Shown piece after piece: positions 1 through 5,578 of a stretch of 9,854 bases of DNA (the first letter of the stretch is position 1; each line of letters opens with the position of its first letter). Origin of the DNA: Actinomycetes bacterium. GTDB lineage: Bacteria; Actinomycetota; CALGFH01. The stretch lies in the NCBI GenBank assembly GCA_030152105.1, contig JASLIH010000014.1, forward strand, positions 1-9,854, given 5' to 3'. The notes under the pieces are model-generated. The model was not told the origin of the DNA, ran no database searches, and saw only the letters and a list, made by a program, of their open reading frames with translations. Both the position numbers and the translations under genes were made by a program.

Positions 1-477
1 GCCGTGCTCGCCCAGGAGGGCGTCGGTGCCCGGTGGTCGGGCGCCGCGCTCCCCGACGCCGGTGGCGGCCTGCTGGTCGAGGGCGTCCCCGGGTTCGGCG
101 AGGACTTCATGCTCGCCCGGGCGGCCCCAGGGCCGCTCCCCGACCGGGTGGTCGACGACGTCCGCCAGCTCGGCGCCCGGGCCGCCGCCGTCCTCGGCCC
201 GGTCCGCTTCGAATGGTCCCACGACGGCGGCACCGCCTGGGTGGTCCAGCTCCACCAGGCCACCACCACGGCCACCCGCACCACGATCCACCCGGGCGCC
301 CCGGCCCGCTGGCGCCAGTTCGACCCGGCTCTCGGCCTCGAGCGGCTGCGCGACCTGATCGCCGCCGTCGACCCCGGGGACGGCATCGAGCTCACCAGCG
401 ACGTCGGCGTCACCTCCCACGCCGGCGACCTCCTGCGCCGGGCCGCGATCCCGTCCAGGCTCGCCCACCGGGCCTGA
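1..477 (+). CDS. PEP/pyruvate-binding (PEP-utilising) enzyme-like protein, 3' partial fragment
   Basis: The frame is open from base 1, so the start lies outside the window; 158 codons are visible before TGA at 475-477. The first half (GGLLVEGVPG, then FEWSHDGGTAWVVQLHQA) looks like the end of the ATP-grasp, PPDK_N-type domain of PEP synthase, pyruvate phosphate dikinase or rifampicin phosphotransferase, where a segment such as 'IEWA.DG..LWLLQARP' closes the nucleotide-binding domain. Near the end TSHAGDLLRRAAIP matches the spacing of the swivelling phospho-histidine motif (T-x-H-A...R...I-P, with P eleven residues after H); the candidate histidine codon is 418-420. Only 18 codons follow it, and the segment between the two motifs is short, so the mobile domain is incomplete or the protein is a divergent, possibly non-phosphotransferring relative. 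It runs convergently towards the MFS gene. Family placement is from motifs only; a decayed gene is possible. Confidence 0.55.
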   Translation, partial: AVLAQEGVGARWSGAALPDAGGGLLVEGVPGFGEDFMLARAAPGPLPDRVVDDVRQLGARAAAVLGPVRFEWSHDGGTAWVVQLHQATTTATRTTIHPGAPARWRQFDPALGLERLRDLIAAVDPGDGIELTSDVGVTSHAGDLLRRAAIPSRLAHRA

Positions 478-531
478 CAGCCTGATCGCCCCCCAACCAG
501 CGGGAGCGCCCGACGACGACCCGGTGTGGCG

Positions 532-1800
532 TCAGGGCGTGTCGACGCGATCGGACTGGGTGGTCGGCAGGTAGCGGTCGGCGTGGCCGAGCGGCCCGAG
601 GGAGAAGGCCAGCGCGAGCAGGGCGACCAGGGCCCCGATGACGGCGTAGACGAGGGCGACGCTGCCGGTGCGCTCGACCGCCCAGCCGCCGGCCAGCGCG
701 CCGACCGGGATGGCCGACCAGGCGAGCACCCCGGCGATGCTGATCACCCGGCCGAGCAGGTGGTTGGGGACGATCTGCTGGCGCAGGCTGCCGGTGTTGA
801 TGTTGAAGAAGATGCCGAGGCCGGAGATGGCCGCCCACAGGACCAGGGCCGCCCAGTACCAGCGGGTCGCGGCCAGCACCATGGTGAGCAGCCCGTCGAG
901 CATCAGGGCGCCGAGGGCGGCCAGGCTGAACGACAGCCGCCGCCGCACCGGGCCCGCCGCCAGCGACAGCAGCACCACCCCGGCGCTCCCGGCCGCATAG
1001 AGCAGGGCCACACGGCTGTCACTGGCGTCCAGCTGGCGCTTGGCGAACACCACCAGCTGGGTGTACACGGTGGCGCCGACCAGGTTGATCAGCGCCATCA
1101 TGGCCGAGATGTTCCGCAGCAGCGGGTGCCCGAGGACATAGCGCAGCCCGTCGGCGACCTCGCGGCGGAGCGCGCGGCGCCCCTCGGTGTCCCGGGGGGT
1201 GTTGAAGGTGGTGGCGATGAGCGCCAGCATCCCGGCCGAGAGCAGGAACGAGGCCGCGTCGACCCACAGCACCTGCTGCACCGGCACCACGGTGATGAGC
1301 GCCCCGGCCAGCAGCGGCCCGGCGATCTGGGCGGCCGAGTAGCTGGCCTGGACCTGGCCGTTGGCGCTCACCAGGTCGTCGCTGGAGGGGACCAGGCTCG
1401 GGATCGCGGCGAACTGGCCGGCGTCGAAGGCGATGGTCAGGGTGGCGCTGGCGAAGGCGACCGCATAGACCCAGCCGACCGACAGCTCGCCGACGGCGGC
1501 CAGCACGGGAATGACGGCGATCACCGCCGCCCGTGCCAGGTCGGTGGCGATCATCAGCCGCCGCCGGTCCACCCGGTCGACCCAGGCCCCGATGACCAGC
1601 CCGAAGAGGAGATAGGGGACGAACTCAAAGGCGGCGGTCAGGCCGAGGCTGAGCGGCGAGCCGGTCAGCTTGAACACCAGCAGCGGCAGCGCGAAGAAGG
1701 TGAAGGAGCTGCCCAGGTTGGAGATGGTCTGGCCCAGCCAGAAGCGGCCGAAGTCGCCCGACCACAGCCAGCCTCGCCGACCCGTTGGCTCCGCAGTCAT
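532..1800 (-). CDS. MFS transporter (EntS / MFS_3-like exporter)
   Basis: This 422-residue integral membrane protein has the length and roughly twelve hydrophobic helices of a drug or siderophore-type major facilitator exporter acting by proton antiport. The N-terminus (DFGRFWLGQTISNLGSSF) is typical of the MFS_3/EntS-like group. The cytoplasmic loop between helices 2 and 3 carries motif A as GAWVDRVDRRRLM (about residues 71-83). Helix 5 contains AGPLLAGALI, which resembles the glycine-rich antiporter motif. The substrate cannot be read from sequence. The ATG at 1798-1800 is the only plausible start, since no other ATG, GTG or TTG occurs in the first dozen codons, and it lies 3 nt after the encoded CCA of the upstream tRNA-Pro, leaving no room for a normal leader or Shine-Dalgarno outside the tRNA. 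The message may be released from the tRNA transcript by 3' processing, or start inside the tRNA gene. It ends convergently with the fragment at 1-477. Confidence 0.88.
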   Translation of the reverse strand: MTAEPTGRRGWLWSGDFGRFWLGQTISNLGSSFTFFALPLLVFKLTGSPLSLGLTAAFEFVPYLLFGLVIGAWVDRVDRRRLMIATDLARAAVIAVIPVLAAVGELSVGWVYAVAFASATLTIAFDAGQFAAIPSLVPSSDDLVSANGQVQASYSAAQIAGPLLAGALITVVPVQQVLWVDAASFLLSAGMLALIATTFNTPRDTEGRRALRREVADGLRYVLGHPLLRNISAMMALINLVGATVYTQLVVFAKRQLDASDSRVALLYAAGSAGVVLLSLAAGPVRRRLSFSLAALGALMLDGLLTMVLAATRWYWAALVLWAAISGLGIFFNINTGSLRQQIVPNHLLGRVISIAGVLAWSAIPVGALAGGWAVERTGSVALVYAVIGALVALLALAFSLGPLGHADRYLPTTQSDRVDTP

Positions 1801-1803
1801 ATC

Positions 1804-1880
1804 TGGTCGGGATGCCGGGATTTTAACCCGGGTCCTCCACGTCCCTAACGTGGCGCGCTGCCAAGCTGCGCTACATCCCG
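1804..1880 (-). tRNA. tRNA-Pro, anticodon AGG, CCA encoded
   Basis: Read on the minus strand, 77 nt fold into a complete cloverleaf. The acceptor stem CGGGATG (1880-1874) pairs with CATCCCG (1814-1808), followed by discriminator A and encoded CCA (1806-1804). The D stem is GCGC/GCGC with G18-G19 in its loop. The anticodon stem CCACG/CGTGG carries loop TTAGGGA, giving anticodon AGG at 1846-1844 with G37, as expected for tRNA-Pro. The T stem is CCGGG/CCCGG. The C1-G72 pair and discriminator A fit bacterial proline identity. Two features are odd. A34 is rare in bacterial tRNA-Pro, where GGG normally reads CCU/CCC. The T loop is TTAAAAT instead of TTCRANY, so the conserved C56 is A (base 1824), which should break the G19-C56 contact. 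It lies between kdpE and the MFS gene on the same strand. Confidence 0.93.
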
Positions 1881-1892
1881 TTTCGAGGGGGC

Positions 1893-1898
1893 AGTGTA
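1893..1898 (-). promoter_or_regulatory. Putative -10 box for tRNA-Pro (TACACT)
   Basis: On the minus strand TACACT fits the actinobacterial TANNNT consensus and ends 12 nt before the first base of the mature tRNA, so a start about 7 nt downstream would leave a leader of roughly five nucleotides. No good TTGACA-like -35 is visible at 16-18 nt spacing. The box lies in the 61-base gap after the kdpE stop; the same gap holds GCCGG (1916-1920) and CCGGC (1937-1941), a weak inverted repeat without a T tract. The tRNA can therefore have its own promoter, though read-through from kdpDE is not excluded. Confidence 0.4.
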
Positions 1899-1941
1899 CC
1901 GCACGCTGACGGTCGGCCGGTGGGGTGGGGGAGCCGCCGGC

Positions 1942-2649
1942 TCAGGCCTCGGCCGGGGTGCTGTCGGGCTCGGGGACCACGAACCGGTAGCCCATCCCGG
2001 GCTCGGTCAGCAGCAGCTGCGGGGCTGCCGGGTCGTCGAGCTTCTTGCGCAGGTTGGCCATGTAGACCCGCAGATACTGGGACTCGTCGCCGTAGCCGGG
2101 ACCCCAGACCCGCTCCAGCAGGAAGCGGTGGGTGCACAGGCGGCCGGCGTTGGTGGCCAGCGTCTCCACCAGCCGGTACTCGGTCGGGGTGAGACGCACC
2201 GGGGCCCCGCCCCTGGTCACCAGCTTGGCGTCCAGGTCGATGGCCACGTCGGCCGCTTCGACGACCCGTGGCCGGTCGGCCCCGGCCGGGCGGGCGTGCC
2301 GCAGGGCGACCCGGATCCTGGCCATCAGCTCGGCCACGCCGAACGGCTTGGTCACATAGTCGTCGGCGCCCAGGTCGAGGGCGGTCACCTTGTCGCGCTC
2401 GCCGTCGACGGCCGTCAGCACCACCACCGGGACCTGGGTCCAGGTGCGGAGGCGGCGCAGCACCTCGAGCCCGTCGATGCCGGGCAGCCCGAGGTCGAGC
2501 ACGACACAGTCGGGCTGGTGGGTCTCGACCGCGGTCAGGGCGGCCTCGCCGTTGGCCGCGGTCAGCACCTCGAAGCCGCGGGCGCGCAGGTTGGCCGCGA
2601 CCGCGCGCACGATCGGCGGCTCGTCGTCGACGACCAGGACCCTGGTCAC
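1942..2649 (-). CDS. kdpE: KdpE-like OmpR/PhoB-family response regulator
   Basis: This 235-residue cytoplasmic response regulator has an N-terminal receiver (about 1-120) and a C-terminal OmpR-type winged helix (about 135-228). The receiver shows the acidic pair D8/D9, phosphoacceptor D52 (VVLDLGLPGIDG), T79 and K101 (TKPF). The DNA-binding domain ends with the usual VYMANLRKKLDD and GMGYRF signatures. GVAELMARIRVALRHA matches the receiver end of KdpE proteins, which in characterised bacteria activate the kdpFABC K+ pump operon after phosphorylation by KdpD. The GTG start (2647-2649) overlaps the kinase TGA by 4 nt (GTGA), indicating translational coupling; GGAGG lies about 10 nt upstream inside the kinase gene. 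No kdpFABC is present in the window, so its target could be the nearby K+ genes or distant loci. Confidence 0.9.
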   Translation of the reverse strand: MTRVLVVDDEPPIVRAVAANLRARGFEVLTAANGEAALTAVETHQPDCVVLDLGLPGIDGLEVLRRLRTWTQVPVVVLTAVDGERDKVTALDLGADDYVTKPFGVAELMARIRVALRHARPAGADRPRVVEAADVAIDLDAKLVTRGGAPVRLTPTEYRLVETLATNAGRLCTHRFLLERVWGPGYGDESQYLRVYMANLRKKLDDPAAPQLLLTEPGMGYRFVVPEPDSTPAEA

Positions 2650-4196
2650 GGCGTGGCCACCTCCTCGGCCGCCGGCGCCTCGCGGGGCGAGACCGGGAGG
2701 GTGAGCACGAAGGTGGCGCCGCCCCCCGGGGTGGTCTCGACCAGCAGGGTGCCGTCGTGGGCCTCGACGATCCCACGGCAGATGGCCAGGCCCATGCCGG
2801 TCCCCTCGGGCCGCCGGCCGCCGCCCTTGAGCCGGTAGAACTGGTCGAACACCCGATCCCGCTCCGGGTCCGGGATGCCGGGGCCGTGGTCGATCACCCG
2901 CAGCTCGACCGTCCCGCCGACCGGGCGGACGACCACCTGGACGGGGCCGCCGGCGGCGTAGCTGCGGGCGTTGTCGAGCAGGTTGGTCAGCACCTGGTCC
3001 AGTCGCACCGGGTCGACCAGCACCGGCGGCAACTCCTCGGGCACGTCGACGTCGACCCGCTGGCTGGAGGCGGCCCGGGCCCGGCGCACCACCGGGCCCA
3101 CCACCTCGCCGACCGAGCTCTCGACCAGCCGGGGGTCAAGGGCGCCGGCCTCGATGCGGGACATGTCGAGCAGGTTGTGGACCAGCCGGGTCAGCCGGTC
3201 GGTCTCGGTGTTGATGATGGCCAGGAACTCCTCCCGCTCGGTGTCGCTCCAGCGGATCTCCCGGTCGAGCAGGCTGGACGCCGACGCCTTGATCGAGGCC
3301 AGCGGGGTCCGCAGGTCGTGGGAGACCGAGTTGAGCAGGGCGGTCCGCAGCCGGTCGGTCTCCTGCAGGGCCACGGCCCGGTTGCGCTGCTCCTCCTGCT
3401 GGCCCTGCTCCACGGCCAGGGCGGCCTGGTTGGCGAAGGTGGCCAGGACCCGGCGCTCGGCCTCGCCGAACCCGGACGAGTCGGAGCCGCCGGCGACCAC
3501 CACCAGCGCCCCGACCACGTGCTCGCCACTGCGCATCGGGATTGTCAGGGCCCGGCCGGGCTCCAGGTCGGCGTCGGCCGGCCCCCGGACCTGCACCGAG
3601 GTCTGGGCGGTCCGCACCCCGACAAAGCGCTGATCAAGGTCGTCGGGCACCTGGCCGTCGACCGCGGCCAGCTGGACCCGGTCGCCCGAGGGGAGCACGA
3701 TCGCGCACCCGGCCAGGTCGAACAGCGACCGAACGGTGCGGACCACGCCCTGGAGGGTGTCGGTGAGGCTGCCGTGGGCGACCAGGCTGGTCGACAGGTC
3801 GAACAGCATGCGGGTCTCCCGCTCGCGCCGCTCGGCCTGGGCGCGCCGGCGCTCGCTGGTCGCCACCAGCAGGCTGACGATGACCGCGACCAGCAGGTAG
3901 ACGCCGAGCGACAGGAAGTCCTGGGGGTCGTCGACCATCAGGTGGTGGTAGGGCTGGAGGAACAGCACGTCGAAGGCGAGGAACCCGAGGGCGGCGGCGG
4001 TGATGCCGGGGCCGAGGCCGCCGGCGGCGGCGGCCGCGGTCACCACCAGCAGGTAGCTCAGGACCACGGTGGTCCGGGACACCTCGCCCCGGACGGCCAG
4101 GAGCGGGGCGGTGACCAGGGCCGTGCCGCCCACGGCGACAACGTAGCCGAGCGTGCCACGAGGCCCACCAACCGCGAGCCGGCGAGGGACGTCCAT
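2646..4196 (-). CDS. KdpD-like membrane sensor histidine kinase, short form lacking the N-terminal KdpD/Usp region
   Basis: At 516 residues this corresponds to the C-terminal part of KdpD; E. coli KdpD is near 890. It opens directly with the DUF4118 four-helix membrane domain (about 17-112, containing LAFDVLFLQPYHHLMVDDP), followed by a charged linker, a GAF-like domain (about 130-265), HisKA with phosphoacceptor H293 (SVSHDLRTPL), and HATPase_c with N409 (LLDNA), DHGPGI (436-441) and GTGMGLA (465-471). All catalytic boxes look intact, so it should autophosphorylate and pass phosphate to the overlapping KdpE-like regulator. Missing are the N-terminal KdpD domain with its Walker motifs and the Usp domain, which in known KdpD carry nucleotide or c-di-AMP sensing. 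A divergent gene occupies the upstream DNA, so the missing part is not simply out of frame nearby. The ATG at 4194-4196 has no clear Shine-Dalgarno but has a -10-like TATCCT six bases upstream, suggesting a leaderless mRNA. Confidence 0.9.
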   Translation of the reverse strand: MDVPRRLAVGGPRGTLGYVVAVGGTALVTAPLLAVRGEVSRTTVVLSYLLVVTAAAAAGGLGPGITAAALGFLAFDVLFLQPYHHLMVDDPQDFLSLGVYLLVAVIVSLLVATSERRRAQAERRERETRMLFDLSTSLVAHGSLTDTLQGVVRTVRSLFDLAGCAIVLPSGDRVQLAAVDGQVPDDLDQRFVGVRTAQTSVQVRGPADADLEPGRALTIPMRSGEHVVGALVVVAGGSDSSGFGEAERRVLATFANQAALAVEQGQQEEQRNRAVALQETDRLRTALLNSVSHDLRTPLASIKASASSLLDREIRWSDTEREEFLAIINTETDRLTRLVHNLLDMSRIEAGALDPRLVESSVGEVVGPVVRRARAASSQRVDVDVPEELPPVLVDPVRLDQVLTNLLDNARSYAAGGPVQVVVRPVGGTVELRVIDHGPGIPDPERDRVFDQFYRLKGGGRRPEGTGMGLAICRGIVEAHDGTLLVETTPGGGATFVLTLPVSPREAPAAEEVATP

Positions 4197-4202
4197 GACC
4201 CA

Positions 4203-4208
4203 AGGATA
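4203..4208 (-). promoter_or_regulatory. Putative -10 box (TATCCT) for a leaderless kinase transcript
   Basis: On the minus strand the order is TATCCT, six bases TGGGTC, then the kinase ATG. TATCCT fits TANNNT, and transcription about 7 nt downstream would begin at the A of the start codon. This is the standard geometry of leaderless actinobacterial genes and fits the lack of a good Shine-Dalgarno. No convincing -35 hexamer is visible. Confidence 0.5.
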
Positions 4209-4258
4209 GGACGCCGCCCGCGCAAGGCCGGTCTTGACGAACTTTTTGCGTCCGGCAG

Positions 4259-4304
4259 GCCGTCCTTCACGGCGTCTTTGTAGCCGGGGAGCACTCTGGC
4301 TCCC
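4259..4304 (+). other. Two small hairpins in the putative leader of the orphan DUF4118 gene
   Basis: GCCGT (4259-4263) pairs with ACGGC (4269-4273) around a five-base loop. GGGAGC (4287-4292) pairs perfectly with GCTCCC (4299-4304) around ACTCTG. They lie upstream of the ribosome binding site at 4327-4333 and would be in the mRNA if transcription starts upstream, for example after the TTGACG at 4234. Neither is followed by a T tract, so they are not simple terminators. I could not match them to a known riboswitch. Confidence 0.35.
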
Positions 4305-4326
4305 ACGAGCGCCTCATCGCCAACCC

Positions 4327-4333
4327 GGGAGGG
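4327..4333 (+). promoter_or_regulatory. Ribosome binding site GGGAGGG fixing the start at 4341
   Basis: GGGAGGG followed by GAGCTCC, 7 nt before the ATG at 4341-4343, is a strong purine-rich Shine-Dalgarno. It supports the chosen start and shows that, unlike the kinase opposite, this gene uses a leadered message. Confidence 0.7.
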
Positions 4334-4340
4334 AGCTCCG

Positions 4341-5126
4341 ATGGCCCGTAGCCCGAGGAACCTCGAGATCGATGGCGAAGGCGCGTTCTGGGCGGTGGCC
4401 GGGTTCGCGGCCAGCATCCTGGTCGGGATGGCGCTGCAGCCGCTGCGCAGGTCGGCCGGGCTGGAGAACGTGGTCGTGGTGTATGTGATCGTGGTCGCCC
4501 TCACCGCCGCCGTCGGGGGACGGACGGCCGGGCTGGCGTCGTCGCTGTCGGCCGCTCTGGCCTACAACTGGTTCTTCACCACGCCGTACGGGACGCTCCG
4601 GATCGACACGGCCGAGCAGGTGGCCACGGTGGTGCTGCTGTTCCTGGCCGGGCTGCTGGCCAGCCTCGGCGGCCGGGCGACCCGCAGGGCCAAGGTCGAG
4701 GCCCGGGAGGAGGCCGAGGTGCTCCAGATGCTGACCGCGGTCAACCTGGCCGCGGCACGTACCGGCCGCAAGGCCGACGCGGTCGCCGTCGCGGGACTGC
4801 GCGACCTGCTCGACGCCCGGACCGTTCGGGTGGTGCGCGTCACCCCCGACGGCGACCTGGTGGTCGCCCAGGCCGGGCAGGCCGGCGGCGACCTGGACCT
4901 GGACGGCCTGCCCCACCTGGACGAGGAGGGCCGGATCCCCTCTGGCCACCGCCGCTCGGTCGGCGGCACCCTGGTCCTGCCGGCCCAGGGCGCGGTGGTC
5001 GACCTGGTCCGCCGCGACCGGCGTGTCGGCGCCCTGGTGATCGTCCCCGCCGAGGACCGCCCGATCCTCAAGACGACCAGGATGGCCATCGCGGCCACCG
5101 CCCACGCCCTGGCCAACGCCCGCTGA
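4341..5126 (+). CDS. Orphan DUF4118 membrane protein with GAF-like C-terminal domain, no kinase domain
   Basis: This 261-residue protein starts with four hydrophobic segments (about residues 15-31, 41-60, 64-78 and 90-109) that match the KdpD-type DUF4118 module; LAYNWFFTTPYGTLRIDTAEQ corresponds to LAFDVLFLQPYHHLMVDDPQD of the kinase encoded opposite. A charged, probably helical linker follows (GRATRRAKVEAREEAEVLQM), then a region of about 120 residues with the feel of a GAF domain, ending LVIVPAEDRPILKTTRMAIAATAHALANAR. The HisKA and HATPase domains that end KdpD are absent and a clean TGA closes the frame. It could be a sensor partner of the short kinase through DUF4118 or GAF contacts, or an independent membrane sensor. 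It is divergent from the kinase and 17 bp upstream of a DUF309 gene that may have its own promoter. Domain assignment is from motif similarity; function is unknown. Confidence 0.82.
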   Translation: MARSPRNLEIDGEGAFWAVAGFAASILVGMALQPLRRSAGLENVVVVYVIVVALTAAVGGRTAGLASSLSAALAYNWFFTTPYGTLRIDTAEQVATVVLLFLAGLLASLGGRATRRAKVEAREEAEVLQMLTAVNLAAARTGRKADAVAVAGLRDLLDARTVRVVRVTPDGDLVVAQAGQAGGDLDLDGLPHLDEEGRIPSGHRRSVGGTLVLPAQGAVVDLVRRDRRVGALVIVPAEDRPILKTTRMAIAATAHALANAR

Positions 5127-5131
5127 GAGCG

Positions 5132-5137
5132 TACGAT
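5132..5137 (+). promoter_or_regulatory. Putative -10 box (TACGAT) for a leaderless DUF309 transcript
   Basis: TACGAT fits TANNNT and is followed by six bases (CGGAGC) and the ATG at 5144, the same spacing as seen before the kinase gene. The only Shine-Dalgarno-like GGAG (5139-5142) lies one base from the ATG, too close to work. This favours a leaderless start at the A of ATG. No clear -35 is seen. Confidence 0.5.
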
Positions 5138-5143
5138 CGGAGC

Positions 5144-5578
5144 ATGGGCCAGACCCGGCGCCGCGGCACCCGGCCGGACTTCAAGCCTGACTGGGAGCCG
5201 TTCAGCCTGCCCGAGGACGAGGTGCTCCGACGCGGTGGCGCCCTGTTCGACAACGGCCAGTACTGGGAGGCCCACGAGGTCTGGGAGGAGGTCTGGCGGA
5301 TGCGCAAGGGCCGCCCCGACCGCGACTTCCTCAAGGGGATCATCCAGGGCGCCGCCGGTATGTGGCACGCCACCCAGGGCAACTACAAGGGCGCGGTCAG
5401 CGTGATGTCCAGGGCGGTCGAGTACCTGGAGCCGTACCGGCCGGCCAAGGACGGCATCGACGTCGAGCGCCTGTCGGCCGCCCTCCGCGAGGCCGTGGCC
5501 GCCTGCGCGGCCGCCCTCGACGGCGGCCCGGCGCCCCGGCTTCGGATGGTCCGGCTGGAGCTCGGAGACGGCCGGTGA
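5144..5578 (+). CDS. DUF309 family protein
   Basis: This 144-residue soluble, mostly helical protein carries the DUF309 signature: FDNGQYWEAHEVWEEVW (35-51), followed by LKGIIQGAA (63-71), then H75 and a GN pair (79-80) before a helix (YKGAVSVMSRAVEYLEPY). The conserved acidic, histidine and tryptophan residues of the first motif are all present. The biochemical role of the family is not established to my knowledge; members are small single-domain proteins found in many bacteria. The C-terminal tail PAPRLRMVRLELGDGR lies past the usual domain. Its TGA overlaps the GTG of the OB-fold gene by four bases, so the two are probably translated together. The ATG at 5144 fits both the motif position and the leaderless -10 box. 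Confidence 0.88.
   Translation: MGQTRRRGTRPDFKPDWEPFSLPEDEVLRRGGALFDNGQYWEAHEVWEEVWRMRKGRPDRDFLKGIIQGAAGMWHATQGNYKGAVSVMSRAVEYLEPYRPAKDGIDVERLSAALREAVAACAAALDGGPAPRLRMVRLELGDGR

Larger units (their letters stand above)
4197..4340. promoter_or_regulatory. Divergent promoter region between the two DUF4118 genes
   Basis: This 144-base gap separates the kinase (minus) from the orphan DUF4118 gene (plus) and must hold the promoters for both unless one is internal. Visible elements are AGGATA at 4203-4208 (TATCCT on the minus strand), a TTGACG at 4234-4239 that could be a plus-strand -35 but has no -10 at proper distance, an imperfect palindrome AAGGCCGGTCTT at 4224-4235 that could be an operator, an A/T-richer patch at 4240-4247, and two small hairpins on the plus side described separately. 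Shared control of both genes is plausible but unproven. Confidence 0.5.

Noticed and set aside
478..531. Possible bidirectional terminator between the first fragment and the MFS gene.
   Set aside because: Only a 4-bp stem (CGGG/CCCG, 501-512) is visible, with no T tract in either direction.
526..1848. A 440-codon open frame on the plus strand covering the whole MFS gene and part of the tRNA.
   Set aside because: Its product is a low-complexity mix of G, Q, D, H and R, typical of the antisense frame in GC-rich DNA, while the minus strand gives a clean twelve-helix transporter.
1804..1880. The tRNA 3' end as an integration site for a mobile element.
   Set aside because: No integrase, direct repeat of the tRNA end, or change in composition is seen; the neighbour is an ordinary MFS gene.
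2268..4283. A 671-codon open frame on the plus strand opposite the kinase and regulator.
   Set aside because: Composition is rich in R, G, H and Q with no domain pattern; the minus-strand genes hold every catalytic motif of a two-component system.
4197..4340. c-di-AMP (ydaO-type) riboswitch before the orphan DUF4118 gene.
   Set aside because: The hairpins are small and I could not place the conserved core elements of that riboswitch class.
4314..5368. Minus-strand frames of 263 and 268 codons opposite the orphan DUF4118 and DUF309 genes.
   Set aside because: Low-complexity antisense frames; the plus-strand products show helices and family motifs and have promoter or ribosome-binding signals.
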